A stretch of 33,682 nt of DNA from Thermaurantiacus tibetensis (GCF_015354055.1 NZ_JACHTM010000007.1:1-33682); one strand, 5' to 3'. Positions 8,160-14,741 are shown, numbered from the stretch's first letter. Translations and numbers: made by a program. Notes: generated from the sequence alone by a model not told the origin.

Positions 8160-8907
8160 CGCACGCTGCCACGCAGGTGGGTGGCCACGGTCTTCAGCGC
8201 CTCGGCTTCCATGTCGCGGAGATCAAGGAAGCGCTGGCGGTCGAGCGGAATCCCAAGCAGATCGGCGGTGGGCCGGATGGCCTGGTAGTCGAGGCCGGCG
8301 AGGATGCCGGTCTGGCCCGCCGTGCGCCACTGGGTGCCGAGCGCAAGGAACAGGCAGGCCGAAAGCCCTTCGTCGGCCTCGTCCAGCTCGAGTGGCGCGG
8401 CTTCCGCCTCAGGCAGCTTCGCGAGCTCCCGAGCGATGGTGGCCTCGTCCGCGCTCGCGTCCACAAGCGCCTGCCTCACGCTGGCGGCAAAGCCGGGGTG
8501 GCGGCGGTCGGTCCGGCCGCCGCCTGCCCACCAGCGGGCGACGGCGCGGAGTTTTTTTCCCGCACCTCGGGCTGGGCCGCGTGAAAAGCGCAGAAGGCGC
8601 GGACGAACGCCGGCGCAAAGCCGGGGAAGTCGAGCAGACGCTCTGCCGCCTCGGCCGAGAAGGAGACCGGGGCGCCAGCCTCGTCCACCACATCCTCCCA
8701 GCCCCGCACCACGCGGTCGAAGAGCGCGCGCAGCTGGGCGCGAGCGGCCTCCTCTCCCTCCACCGGCGCGAACAGCCGCTCGAACTCCGCCTGCCCCACG
8801 CGCTCGAAGCGGAGCCTCGCCACCTCCTCGCGGACCTCGCCGTCCTCCCCCACCACCGGCACCCGCACCGGCCAGGGGGCCACCACGGTCTTGACCAGCC
8901 GGAACAT
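8156..8907 (-). CDS. Tail assembly chaperone fusion (G-T type) made by -1 frameshift; DUF1799 C-terminal part
   Basis: The second chaperone frame (ending 8156) carries a DUF1799-type signature (LSACLFLALGTQWRTAG, GILAGLDYQAIRP, FLDLRDMEAEAL). It can be reached from the first frame by a -1 slip at A_AAA_AAC (8557-8551). After the slip the frame reads ...REKKLRAVARWWAGGGRTD... and is open with no stop into VRQALVDASADEA, giving a 250-residue fusion. This is the arrangement of lambda G/GT and many siphoviruses, in which the two products chaperone the tape measure and help set tube assembly. An alternative is a separate 107-residue protein from a GTG at 8479 that overlaps the first stop as GTGA. 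Both could be made. The slippery site and open frame are seen; use of the frameshift is inferred. Confidence 0.7.
8476..8907 (-). CDS. Tail assembly chaperone, short (G-like) product
   Basis: A 143-residue protein between the tail tube gene and the tape measure gene, the standard place for the lambda gpG-type chaperone. The N-terminal 115 residues look folded (VARLRFERVGQAEFERLFAP, AAERLLDFPGFAPAFVRAF). The last ~25 residues are Ala/Pro/Gly-rich (SAPSPAGGQAAAGPTAATPA), as is common for the zero-frame tail after a frameshift site. The ATG is preceded by GGGGAGG six bases upstream. A run of seven A followed by C lies in codons 117-119 and is the likely -1 slippery site. Confidence 0.82.
   Translation of the reverse strand: MFRLVKTVVAPWPVRVPVVGEDGEVREEVARLRFERVGQAEFERLFAPVEGEEAARAQLRALFDRVVRGWEDVVDEAGAPVSFSAEAAERLLDFPGFAPAFVRAFCAFHAAQPEVREKNSAPSPAGGQAAAGPTAATPALPPA
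8551..8557 (-). promoter_or_regulatory. -1 ribosomal frameshift slippery heptamer A_AAA_AAC
   Basis: On the minus strand the zero-frame codons are GAA AAA AAC, so the heptamer has the X_XXY_YYZ form. A slip of -1 leads into the frame that ends at 8156, not into the third frame. GC-rich sequence follows at once, including GCCC/GGGC around a short loop (GCCCGCTGGTGGGC), which could act as a stimulatory hairpin. The run of seven A stands out in this very GC-rich region. Confidence 0.7.
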
Positions 8908-8919
8908 CCGCCGCCTCCC

Positions 8920-9879
8920 CTAGCGGGTCACGATCGTGAGCTCGTTGCCGGCGGCGCTCGGCACGAAGTCGATGGGCGCGTTCATGAAGAGGCGGTTCTG
9001 CTCGACCGAATAGGTCGCCCGCCCCAGCACGGCGCGCGCCGAGCTGATCTCGACGATGTTGCCGGCGGTGAGCCCGTGGACCAGGCTGAACGAAAGCTCC
9101 GTGCGCGGCAGGATGTCGGCGAAGAAGTTGCGCGCCGCCGGGTCCGGCAGCTCGAACACCGCCTCGCCGGTGACAGCCCGCCGGTCGCCGGTCTCGTCCT
9201 TCCCGAAGACGACGGCGCGGGTCCCGGTGGTCGAGAAATACTCCACCTTGTTGCCGAGGCTGATCGAAAGACGGCGCACGCCGAGCGTGAAGCCGCCAAG
9301 CTGGATCACGGTGTTGAGCAGCGACACTTCCTGCGGCACCGGGACAGTGGGGAGCGTGACGGTGCCGGGCGTGCCCGCGTCCATGGGCGAGCTCCCCTCG
9401 ATGACGCCGGTGAACTCCCAGTCGATCCGGGGATAGCTCCTTTCCTCGAAGACGAAGGTGGCGGTGCCGCGCGCCCCGCGGCTGCGGTGGCGCGCGTTCG
9501 CCCCCTTGAAGGCGGCGATCGAGAGCGAGCCGCCCTGGGAGCTGTCGAGCGGGTAGGCCACGCGCGCCGGGCCGGTCAGCACCTGCGGCGCTGCGACCAG
9601 GCAGCCGCGCAGCAGGGTGGCCCAGAAGGCCGGCACATTGCCCGTGCCCGAGCCCGCGAGCTCGGTCGAGAAGCTGTGGCGCTGGCGGATCGCGGTGTAG
9701 AGCGACGGGTTGACGCCGGGGAAACCGCGCTCGACCTGCCGCCGCACCTCCTCCGACTCCATCGGCGTCACCTCGTGGTTGAACACGAGCATCGCGTCTG
9801 CCGTGCCGACAGGGTTCGCCCAGGCGCCGTAGGTCGCCTCGGCCTTGGCCAGCAGAACGGTGGTATCAAGCACGGACAT
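8920..9879 (-). CDS. Major tail tube protein
   Basis: A 319-residue protein with the features of siphovirus tail tube subunits. The N-terminus is [20 protein letters not shown], followed by [20 protein letters not shown]. The body is dominated by beta strands ([31 protein letters not shown]) and ends in a strand-rich domain ([20 protein letters not shown]). It sits between the head-tail joining genes and the chaperone pair. The start is well supported by AAGGAGG six bases upstream of the ATG. No tail sheath gene is found next to it, which supports a non-contractile tail. Confidence 0.82.
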   Translation of the reverse strand: MSVLDTTVLLAKAEATYGAWANPVGTADAMLVFNHEVTPMESEEVRRQVERGFPGVNPSLYTAIRQRHSFSTELAGSGTGNVPAFWATLLRGCLVAAPQVLTGPARVAYPLDSSQGGSLSIAAFKGANARHRSRGARGTATFVFEERSYPRIDWEFTGVIEGSSPMDAGTPGTVTLPTVPVPQEVSLLNTVIQLGGFTLGVRRLSISLGNKVEYFSTTGTRAVVFGKDETGDRRAVTGEAVFELPDPAARNFFADILPRTELSFSLVHGLTAGNIVEISSARAVLGRATYSVEQNRLFMNAPIDFVPSAAGNELTIVTR

Positions 9880-10063
9880 CCTGGTCCTCCTTCGTGGCGC
9901 GGCGCCCCTTCAGCCGCGCGGCCTCGGCCGCGCGAAGCGGGCCCGACTGCGGCAGCCCGTCCGCCCCCAGGAGCGCCATATCGCGACGCCGGTGCACACC
10001 CGTGCCGGTCACCACGTGAACCTCGGGGTCGAACCATTCGGGCATGTCTTGGCGCTCCATCAT
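9866..10063 (-). CDS. Small phage protein before the tail tube gene, unknown
   Basis: A 65-residue basic protein ([20 protein letters not shown]..., ending [12 protein letters not shown]). GAGGAG stands five bases before the first ATG. The 3' end overlaps the start of the tail tube gene by 14 bases, so it is probably part of the same operon and translationally coupled. Mu-like phages often have a short gene at this place (between gp37 and the tail tube or sheath), but I cannot match this one to a named family. Confidence 0.65.
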   Translation of the reverse strand: MMERQDMPEWFDPEVHVVTGTGVHRRRDMALLGADGLPQSGPLRAAEAARLKGRRATKEDQDVRA

Positions 10064-10070
10064 CCGCTCC

Positions 10071-10496
10071 TCACGAGACGATCAGGCGCAGCCGCCTGAC
10101 TGCGCGGAAGCGCAGGATCCGCGTCACCCGGCCGCCGTCGAGCCCGAGCAGCTGCCCGCCCTGGTAGGCAAGCGGCCGTTCGAGGCCAGGGATCGCGGCG
10201 GCAAACAGTCGCGAGACCACGGCCTCGGCCAGGTCCTCGAGCGCGCGCTCGGCTGCGCCTCGGCGCGCGGCGTCGCCACCCACCACCACGACAACGGCGA
10301 TGGTCGCGGTCTCGACCTGTTCGAAGATCTGGCTGCCCTGCGCGGCATCCTGGGTGGTTGAGCCCTCCTCCAGCACGAAGGCGGCCGGCAGTGCGACCGT
10401 CGGCTCGGTCGCGAGCTGGGCGAGCGCCAGCGCGCCATCTACCCGCTTGAACGGACCTTCGCGCAGGAGCGCGATCACGGCCTCGACCGTGCTCAT
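10071..10496 (-). CDS. Mu gp37-like protein (DUF1834), tail completion
   Basis: A 141-residue protein directly after gpG, joined by ATGA. It shows the usual pattern of the family: an N-terminal helix ([20 protein letters not shown]), a central strand pair with [15 protein letters not shown], a hydrophobic strand [17 protein letters not shown], a helix of the [16 protein letters not shown] type, and a final [13 protein letters not shown] strand. Related proteins act as tail terminators or head-tail joining factors in Mu-like phages. The family assignment rests on order and general pattern, the function on family knowledge. Confidence 0.78.
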   Translation of the reverse strand: MSTVEAVIALLREGPFKRVDGALALAQLATEPTVALPAAFVLEEGSTTQDAAQGSQIFEQVETATIAVVVVVGGDAARRGAAERALEDLAEAVVSRLFAAAIPGLERPLAYQGGQLLGLDGGRVTRILRFRAVRRLRLIVS

Positions 10497-10972
10497 GTCT
10501 GGCCTCCGAGCGCCCGGGCGATGTGGCGGGCGAGGATCTGCGGGATCTCCTGCCGCTCCACTGCGCCGAAGCCGAGGAACGGCCTGGCCGGCATGCTGAC
10601 TGCCCGGCGCGGGCCGGCGGGCGTCTTCAGCGCGCGGCCGCGGCGCGGCCGGATGGTGCCCCCGAACTGGTGGATGGCGGCGTAGATGATGTTGGTGCCG
10701 ACTTCCGCGCTGGTCGCCGTCGCGCGCTGGGTGATCGATTCGAGAAGCCTGCGGGTGTCGACCAGCGTCCGGCCGCCTTCCTCGCGCGCGCGCCGGCTCG
10801 GTAACCAGGGCGCGCCGGAGGGCGCCTGGCCGTCGGCAAACCGGTCGCGCACGGCCTCTTCCATGACGCCCGCGATCGCCTCCATTGCCGGCGTGAAGTC
10901 CACCGCCGACCGGAGCGCCCGGTCGATCGCCGCCGTCAGCTCGGCGCCCTCGATGGTGAAACGGATCTCCAT
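10493..10972 (-). CDS. Virion morphogenesis protein, Mu gpG-like
   Basis: A 159-residue protein with the gpG/phage_tail_S pattern: N-terminal IRFTIEGAELTAAIDRAL, then FADGQAPSGAPWLPSRRA, LVDTRRLLESITQRA, YAAIHQFGGTIRPRRGRAL and ARPFLGFGAVERQEI near the C-terminus. The HQFGG motif and the RPFLG motif are diagnostic for the family, which completes heads or joins tails. The start shares one base with the preceding stop (TGATG), so translation is probably coupled. Confidence 0.88.
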   Translation of the reverse strand: MEIRFTIEGAELTAAIDRALRSAVDFTPAMEAIAGVMEEAVRDRFADGQAPSGAPWLPSRRAREEGGRTLVDTRRLLESITQRATATSAEVGTNIIYAAIHQFGGTIRPRRGRALKTPAGPRRAVSMPARPFLGFGAVERQEIPQILARHIARALGGQT

Positions 10973-11718
10973 CAGTAGCTCCGCAGGCGCAGGCGCCCGA
11001 ACACGCGCTCCGCGGGCCTGACCACCACGGGCGCCGGAGACGCGGCAGAAGGCGCCGCGGCGCCGGCCAGCACGGCCTTGCCGGCCGCGAGATCCTTGAG
11101 GATCGCGCGCGCGGCATCACGCTTCTGGGCGACGCCATCCGGAAGCTCGCCGCGATAGAGCCGGGCGAGCGCCAGGTCGAAGACGAGCGCCGGCACCGGC
11201 GGCGGCGCAGGCGGGGCCAGCGGCACCGCGTAGCGCACGGCGAGATAGCTGTTCACTTCCGCCTCGGCGTCGAGAAGCGCTGCATCGAGGCGCCGGGCGT
11301 CGATCGCGCCGGCACCGGCCTCGTCAGTCAGCCGCACCGCCTCGTCGATGCCGGTCCGCGCGACGAAATCCTCGATGGTGAGATACTGCGCCGCCGACGC
11401 GCCCGCCGCGCGGAAGGCGAGGTCGAGGACGAGGATCTCGGCCTCGCTCTCGTAGCGGTGCCCGGCCGCGTCCTCGACCAGCACGTCCACTGCATAGAGC
11501 TCGCCCGCCGTGCCTCCGGACAGCAGCAGCTCCGCCTCGGTCGTGCTGACCGAGCTGCTCTCGATCACCAGCGGCAGCACTTCCGGCACGCGGCCGGCCG
11601 CGGTGACGCTGCTCGACACCAGCGAGACGAGCGGCACGCCGGCCGGCATCCCGAACGCGAAGCGCTGGATCTTCCGCTCGGCAGGCTGCTTGATGACAGG
11701 CGTGACCGTCGCCGGCAT
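10972..11718 (-). CDS. DUF1320 (Mu gp36-like) protein with extra N-terminal beta domain
   Basis: Predicted 248 residues. The C-terminal half carries the DUF1320 pattern: YLTIEDFVARTGIDEAVRLT, DARRLDAALLDAEAEVNSYL, then AVPLAPPAPPPVPALVFDLA and a helix with RDAARAILKDLAAGK. This head-tail connector-type protein is normally about 140 residues. Here about 105 extra residues precede it (VSLVSSSVTAAGRVPEVLPL, LLLSGGTAGELYAVDVLVED) and read as a beta-sandwich, so two genes of related phages may be fused. ATG 11718 was chosen because GAGGAGG ends eight bases upstream; a GTG at 11725-11727 overlaps that ribosome-binding sequence and is less likely. Confidence 0.82.
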   Translation of the reverse strand: MPATVTPVIKQPAERKIQRFAFGMPAGVPLVSLVSSSVTAAGRVPEVLPLVIESSSVSTTEAELLLSGGTAGELYAVDVLVEDAAGHRYESEAEILVLDLAFRAAGASAAQYLTIEDFVARTGIDEAVRLTDEAGAGAIDARRLDAALLDAEAEVNSYLAVRYAVPLAPPAPPPVPALVFDLALARLYRGELPDGVAQKRDAARAILKDLAAGKAVLAGAAAPSAASPAPVVVRPAERVFGRLRLRSY

Positions 11719-11731
11719 CGCCAGCACCTCC

Positions 11732-11803
11732 TCAGCTCTGCCCCGGCCCGGCCGCCTGCCTTACCTTGCGGATCACCGTGCGGCCCTGTCCCCGGGGAGT
11801 CAT
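11732..11803 (-). CDS. Very small basic ORF between gp35-like and DUF1320 genes
   Basis: A 23-codon frame, MTPRGQGRTVIRKVRQAAGP and three more residues. Its ATG overlaps the preceding stop as ATGA, the junction used at almost every gene border here, and it fills the gap before the ribosome-binding site of the next gene. The peptide is strongly basic. It may be a true short gene or merely a coupling element that carries ribosomes to the next start. No family can be assigned. Confidence 0.4.
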   Translation of the reverse strand: MTPRGQGRTVIRKVRQAAGPGQS

Positions 11804-12066
11804 TGCGTCATCTGCGGCCCCTGCTCCGGGATCACCGCGAAATCCGGGTCCGCCTCGAAGGCGGCGAGCTGCGCAGGCGAAAGATCCGCCAGCGGCAGCG
11901 TGCGCTGCTGGCCGGCCACCCACGGCATGCCGCCGCGCCAGCGCGAGGCCCTGGCAAGAATGGTGACGATGCGCTCGGCGAGCACGGCTGCCGCCACCTC
12001 TGCCGCGGCGCCGGCTGCCGCCTTCGCCGTCGCACGGGCAGCGCGCCCGAGGCCCCGCTCCGTCAT
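11800..12066 (-). CDS. FluMu gp35/HI1506-like head-region protein
   Basis: An 88-residue protein just downstream of the capsid gene (ATGA overlap). The N-terminal half is a basic Ala-rich helix. The C-terminal half has the pattern of the small Mu-like proteins at this place: RWRGGMPWVAGQQRTLPLAD, then LSPAQLAAFEADPDFAVIPE, with a short fold that ends in a D-P-x-h-x-V strand. The exact role in the virion is not known. Confidence 0.68.
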   Translation of the reverse strand: MTERGLGRAARATAKAAAGAAAEVAAAVLAERIVTILARASRWRGGMPWVAGQQRTLPLADLSPAQLAAFEADPDFAVIPEQGPQMTQ

Positions 12067-12959
12067 GCCAGCCACGAGGAGACGAGCAGCTCGGCGGTGC
12101 CGCGCCACTCGTTCGTCTCGCCCCCGGCACCCAGCTCGGAGAGCAGGATCTTCCGCGCCGCGCCCTCGTTCGCCGGCCCGCACACGAGCAGGTTGGCAGT
12201 GAGCCCGAGCGGCCGGCCATAGTCGCCCTTCATGCTCGCGATCGCCTGGCGGGCCGCCTGGTAATTGGTGGGCGTGAGCGGCGCGCGGGACCCGAAGGCC
12301 GTCTGCCAGAAGCCGTAGCCCACGACGTGCCGGCCGTGGCTGCCGTAGAGATATTCGCGGCGCATGAAGACGGGTTCGTCGACGGGCGCATCCAGGCGTG
12401 TGAAGTCGAAGGCCTTGCGCGTCTGCAGGATGACGGGCAGCACCGGGCCGTTCGTCGCCAGGAGGAACCAGGGCTCGCCCGAGCCCGCCTGCACGTTCGA
12501 TACCAGGAGCGGGTTGCCGTTGGCGTCGAGGACCGGGTGGTCGGTGTCGAAGAAGAACTGCCCGTCGTAGCAGGGGGTCGAGAACCCCTGCTTCAGCGCC
12601 TCGTAGCAGTCGGCCGGCGCCTTCTTGGCGACCGTGCGGCCCATGATGCGGAACCGCGGCCCGTAGACGCCGTAGCGGTCGTCCTCGATCAAATTCCGGT
12701 CGACCGCCACGGTGTGCTCGTAGTCGCGGTTCGTCAGCCGGTAGGCGTTCTGCTTCATCCGGTGGATGTGCCGGTCGCCCACCCACTCGCGCACCGAGGG
12801 GAGCTCGCCGAGCCAGCCATATTCCTCGGTCGAGGTCTGCGAGGGGATCACCTCGGTAAAGCGCAGATAGCTCTCGTCGGCGGCCGCCTCCAGGCCCTCC
12901 TGGAAGCTCGCCTTGAAGCCCGTGAAGAGCGTCTGAAGGTTCGCGGAATTGACGATCAT
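12063..12959 (-). CDS. Major capsid protein, Mu gpT family
   Basis: A 298-residue protein with clear gpT features: the N-terminus MIVNSANLQTLFTGFKASFQ, then YLRFTEVIPSQTSTEEYGWL, the long central YRLTNRDYEHTVAVDRNLIE segment, FDTDHPVLDANGNP, and a C-terminal strand with LLVCGPANEGAARKIL. The protein forms the icosahedral shell. AGGAGG lies five bases upstream of the ATG, a strong ribosome-binding site as expected for the most abundant virion protein. Upstream lie the protease/scaffold and decoration genes, the normal Mu-like order. Confidence 0.93.
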   Translation of the reverse strand: MIVNSANLQTLFTGFKASFQEGLEAAADESYLRFTEVIPSQTSTEEYGWLGELPSVREWVGDRHIHRMKQNAYRLTNRDYEHTVAVDRNLIEDDRYGVYGPRFRIMGRTVAKKAPADCYEALKQGFSTPCYDGQFFFDTDHPVLDANGNPLLVSNVQAGSGEPWFLLATNGPVLPVILQTRKAFDFTRLDAPVDEPVFMRREYLYGSHGRHVVGYGFWQTAFGSRAPLTPTNYQAARQAIASMKGDYGRPLGLTANLLVCGPANEGAARKILLSELGAGGETNEWRGTAELLVSSWLA

Positions 12960-12968
12960 GGATGCCTC

Positions 12969-13376
12969 CTAGAAGCCGATGCGGACCCAGACGCCCGCGG
13001 GCTCGACCGCGATCACGGTGCCGGCCGCCGAGCGCGTGCCGCCGCCGTTGGTCTTCGCCACCTGGTCGTCATCGAGGATGAAGCATGGCGCGCCGACATC
13101 CGCCTGGACGATCTCGTCGGCGCCCGTGCCGTTCCGGAACCGGTAGATGCCGGGCGCCACGCGGATGCGCTCGGCCCCGGCAACGGCGCCGTTCGTCTTG
13201 CGCTCGAGCGCGACGCCCACGGCCCGCTGGCCGGTGGCCACTGCACCCCGGGTGGCAAGCCCCGAGGCGTTCAGCATCACGAGCGCCCCGCCGAAGATGG
13301 TGGTGTTCGCTGCCATCGGGATCGAGAGCTCGACCCCCTCGCGGCGCGGCGTGTTGCGGTCTTCCGTCAGCGGCAT
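12969..13376 (-). CDS. Head decoration (capsid cement-like) protein
   Basis: A 135-residue beta-rich protein between the protease/scaffold and capsid genes. It begins MPLTEDRNTPRREGVELSIP, then MAANTTIFGGALVMLNASG, ATGQRAVGVALERKTNG and a C-terminal TVIAVEPAGVWVRIGF strand. This pattern is that of the short capsid-stabilising proteins (DUF2190-like or related) that sit next to the capsid gene in many siphoviruses and Mu-like phages. GGGAG lies about seven bases before the ATG. The role is inferred from position and general pattern. Confidence 0.72.
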   Translation of the reverse strand: MPLTEDRNTPRREGVELSIPMAANTTIFGGALVMLNASGLATRGAVATGQRAVGVALERKTNGAVAGAERIRVAPGIYRFRNGTGADEIVQADVGAPCFILDDDQVAKTNGGGTRSAAGTVIAVEPAGVWVRIGF

Positions 13377-13378
13377 GG

Positions 13379-13870
13379 TCAGGCTCCCTTGGCAGCGGCG
13401 AAGGCGGCAGGGTTGAGGCCGAAGGCGCGGGCCACGGCCAGCTCGTCATCGGTGAGGGGCGCGCTGCCCGGCGTGGCGGAGGCCGGCACGAGGTCCGACC
13501 GGCCGGGGGCAAGGATGACCGGCGCCGTGGCAAGATAGGCGGCGGTCTCCTCCGGCTTGCTCTTCGCCTGGGCGAGCCAGAAGGCGCGCTGCGCCGGCGT
13601 CAGCTTTCCGGCAGCGATGGCGTCGTCGACGAGTCGGCTGGCCGCCTCCTCCTGGAACGTGGCGAGCCGGCTGGCGAGATCGGCCACTTCGGCGCGGGCC
13701 GCGGCAAGCTGGCCGTCGCGCTCGGCGGTCGCGGCGGCCACCGCGGCCGAGACGGCGGCTTCCTGCGCGCCTGCCATCTGCTCCTTCATGGCAGCGATGG
13801 CTGCCAGGATCTCGTCCACGCCCGCGTCCTCGGCCAGGCCGAGCGCGAGCGCGATCGCGCTCGTGTCCAT
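13379..13870 (-). CDS. Internal-start scaffold protein nested in the protease gene (Mu gpZ-like)
   Basis: Inside the protease gene an in-frame ATG at 13870 is preceded by GAGGAG with six bases between, a better ribosome-binding site than that of the full gene. Translation from it gives a 163-residue protein, MDTSAIALALGLAEDAGVDE followed by a long Ala/Glu-rich coiled coil (about residues 30-100) and a C-terminal helix region. In Mu, the scaffold gpZ is made exactly this way from the 3' part of gene I. The ribosome-binding site and coiled coil are seen; independent expression is inferred. Confidence 0.68.
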   Translation of the reverse strand: MDTSAIALALGLAEDAGVDEILAAIAAMKEQMAGAQEAAVSAAVAAATAERDGQLAAARAEVADLASRLATFQEEAASRLVDDAIAAGKLTPAQRAFWLAQAKSKPEETAAYLATAPVILAPGRSDLVPASATPGSAPLTDDELAVARAFGLNPAAFAAAKGA

Positions 13871-14386
13871 GCGTCTCTCCTCGTTGGCGGCGACCGCCAT
13901 CAGCTCCTCGATCGCCGGGGAATTGGTGAGGCCTGCATTCTCGATCGAGACGACCTCGCCGGTCTTCTCGTCGTAGCGGAACAGGGGCGAGAGATAGCGC
14001 CAGCGCCGGTCGGCAAGCGCCTCGCGCGCGGCCGCCGTCCATTCCACCTCCGCCCAGATGCCGCGCGCGTCGGCCTCAAGGCTGTCGGGCCTGATCCAGC
14101 CGGCAGCAGGGGCCTGGCCGCCCACGCCCTTGACCGCCCCGAACACCGACTGGTGGTCGTAATCAACCGGAATGTCGGTCCGCCCCGCCCGGCGGCGCGT
14201 CTCCTCGATGACGCGCCTCGCGTGGTCCAGGTCGCGCAGGTGAAAAGGCCCGCGCCCGTCTCTGAGGGCGATGGTGCCCATGGGCAGCAGCTGCACCCTG
14301 GTGACTGGCTCGCCGCCAGCCAGCACTGGTTGCAGCGGGGCGGCCGCACAGGCTAGGATCACAGCGTGGGGCATAGCCGCTGCCAT
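13379..14386 (-). CDS. Prohead protease/scaffold, Mu gpI family
   Basis: A 335-residue protein with the Mu-like prophage I protein pattern: VQLLPMGTIALRDGRGPFHL, IPVDYDHQSVFGAVKGVG, APAAGWIRP, GIWAEVEWTAAAREALADRR, WRYLSPLFRYDEKTGEVVSI and ENAGLTNSPAIEELM. These occupy residues about 30-165 and form the protease that cleaves the scaffold during head maturation. Residues about 170-335 are a coiled-coil scaffold domain. The start is not certain: ATG 14386 has no good ribosome-binding site, and ATG 14374 (MPHAV...) is possible. An inverted repeat and two RNA-like elements lie upstream. Confidence 0.9.
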   Translation of the reverse strand: MAAAMPHAVILACAAAPLQPVLAGGEPVTRVQLLPMGTIALRDGRGPFHLRDLDHARRVIEETRRRAGRTDIPVDYDHQSVFGAVKGVGGQAPAAGWIRPDSLEADARGIWAEVEWTAAAREALADRRWRYLSPLFRYDEKTGEVVSIENAGLTNSPAIEELMAVAANEERRMDTSAIALALGLAEDAGVDEILAAIAAMKEQMAGAQEAAVSAAVAAATAERDGQLAAARAEVADLASRLATFQEEAASRLVDDAIAAGKLTPAQRAFWLAQAKSKPEETAAYLATAPVILAPGRSDLVPASATPGSAPLTDDELAVARAFGLNPAAFAAAKGA

Positions 14387-14409
14387 ACGCGAGAGGGGTC
14401 ACGGCCCTT

Positions 14410-14427
14410 GCCGGACACAGGTCCGGC
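14410..14427. promoter_or_regulatory. Dyad GCCGGAC-N4-GTCCGGC upstream of the protease gene
   Basis: A perfect 7-bp inverted repeat with a 4-base centre (ACAG) stands 24 bp before the protease ATG. The same two arms with a different centre (CATC) occur at 25273-25290, before the first gene after mor. It may be a protein-binding dyad or an RNA hairpin in the leader. No clear -10 box was found downstream of this copy. Confidence 0.4.
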
Positions 14428-14436
14428 GGTTGCCCG

Positions 14437-14574
14437 TTGACACGGGCGTAGGGCTTAAGGCACGTGGTGTTCACCGCACGGGGGGCGCCCCGAGCCGTCT
14501 ATAGCCTGGCGGTGGCGGAACCAAGGGCGGCAGAAACGTAAAGGGCACCGGTTGACCGGTGCCCTTCTGTTTTT
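14437..14574 (+). ncRNA. Candidate small RNA element 1, antisense to the late operon
   Basis: The unit begins with TTGACA (14437), which could be a -35 box, and ends with a near-perfect intrinsic terminator: AAGGGCACCGG (14541-14551), loop TTGA, CCGGTGCCCTT (14556-14566), then CTGTTTTT on the plus strand. In between lie a small hairpin around GTGTTCAC, a GGGG/CCCC hairpin near 14484-14495 and the segment CCTGGCGGTGGCGG. A second unit with the same order follows at 14599. No plus-strand reading frame of convincing type covers it. No good -10 box was seen, so the promoter is not proven. It lies in the 355-bp gap between MuF and protease genes, opposite to their direction. An untranslated leader element read from the minus strand is the alternative. 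Confidence 0.45.
14541..14574 (+). terminator. Intrinsic terminator, plus strand
   Basis: The 11-bp perfect stem AAGGGCACCGG/CCGGTGCCCTT with loop TTGA is followed on the plus strand by CTGTTTTT. The U-run lies on the plus-strand side only; read on the minus strand the stem is followed by TACGTTTCTG. This marks the end of a plus-strand transcript although all neighbouring genes are on the minus strand. Confidence 0.75.
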
Positions 14575-14598
14575 GGCCAATCGCGTCGCGCCCCTATC

Positions 14599-14734
14599 TT
14601 GACAGGGACGACGATCAGGATGATGGGGGATCACCGTCTGGGTGGCTCCCGCTCTGCTGATTCCTGGCGGTGGTGGATCTGAAGAGGAGCAACGCCGAAG
14701 GGGCGCCGGGCATCCGGCGCCCCTTTCTGTGTGT
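14599..14734 (+). ncRNA. Candidate small RNA element 2, tandem relative of element 1
   Basis: The unit begins TTGACA and ends with the stem AAGGGGCGCCGG/CCGGCGCCCCTT followed by TCTGTGTGT. Element 1 and this unit share the order TTGACA, a small hairpin before CACCG (here GGATGAT...ATCACC), a GGG/CCC hairpin, CCTGGCGGTGG, a 24-25 base linker, and the terminator stem that closes in CCGG. Spacing between corresponding parts differs by only one or two bases. The sequences in between differ strongly, while similar stems can be formed, which would suit a duplicated structured RNA. A promoter -10 box is not evident. The function is unknown. Confidence 0.45.
14699..14726. terminator. Hairpin terminator after the MuF gene, possibly bidirectional
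   Basis: A perfect 12-bp stem, AAGGGGCGCCGG/CCGGCGCCCCTT with loop GCAT, lies shortly after the MuF stop codon in the minus direction. The U-containing tail (TCTGTGTGT) lies on the plus strand, so it fits best as the end of the plus-strand element. It could also stop or stabilise the MuF transcript from the minus strand. Confidence 0.65.
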
Positions 14735-14741
14735 CGCCCTC

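Noticed and set aside
8156-8479. Treating the second chaperone frame only as a separate gene from GTG 8479
   Set aside because: The GTGA overlap makes it possible, but the in-phase slippery heptamer and the open -1 frame favour a frameshift fusion; kept as an alternative.
8035-10167. Long open plus-strand frame (710 codons) opposite the tail tube genes
   Set aside because: Composition is that of a reverse-strand shadow; the opposite strand encodes recognised tail proteins with good ribosome-binding sites.
14163-14474. Minus-strand frame of 103 codons upstream of and overlapping the protease start
   Set aside because: Most of it lies out of frame inside the protease gene; its free part covers the candidate RNA element and has no ribosome-binding site.
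14515-14545. Resemblance of CCTGGCGGTGGCGG to the beginning of 5S rRNA
   Set aside because: Only about a dozen bases agree; the rest of a 5S rRNA is missing and there is no room for one before the terminator.
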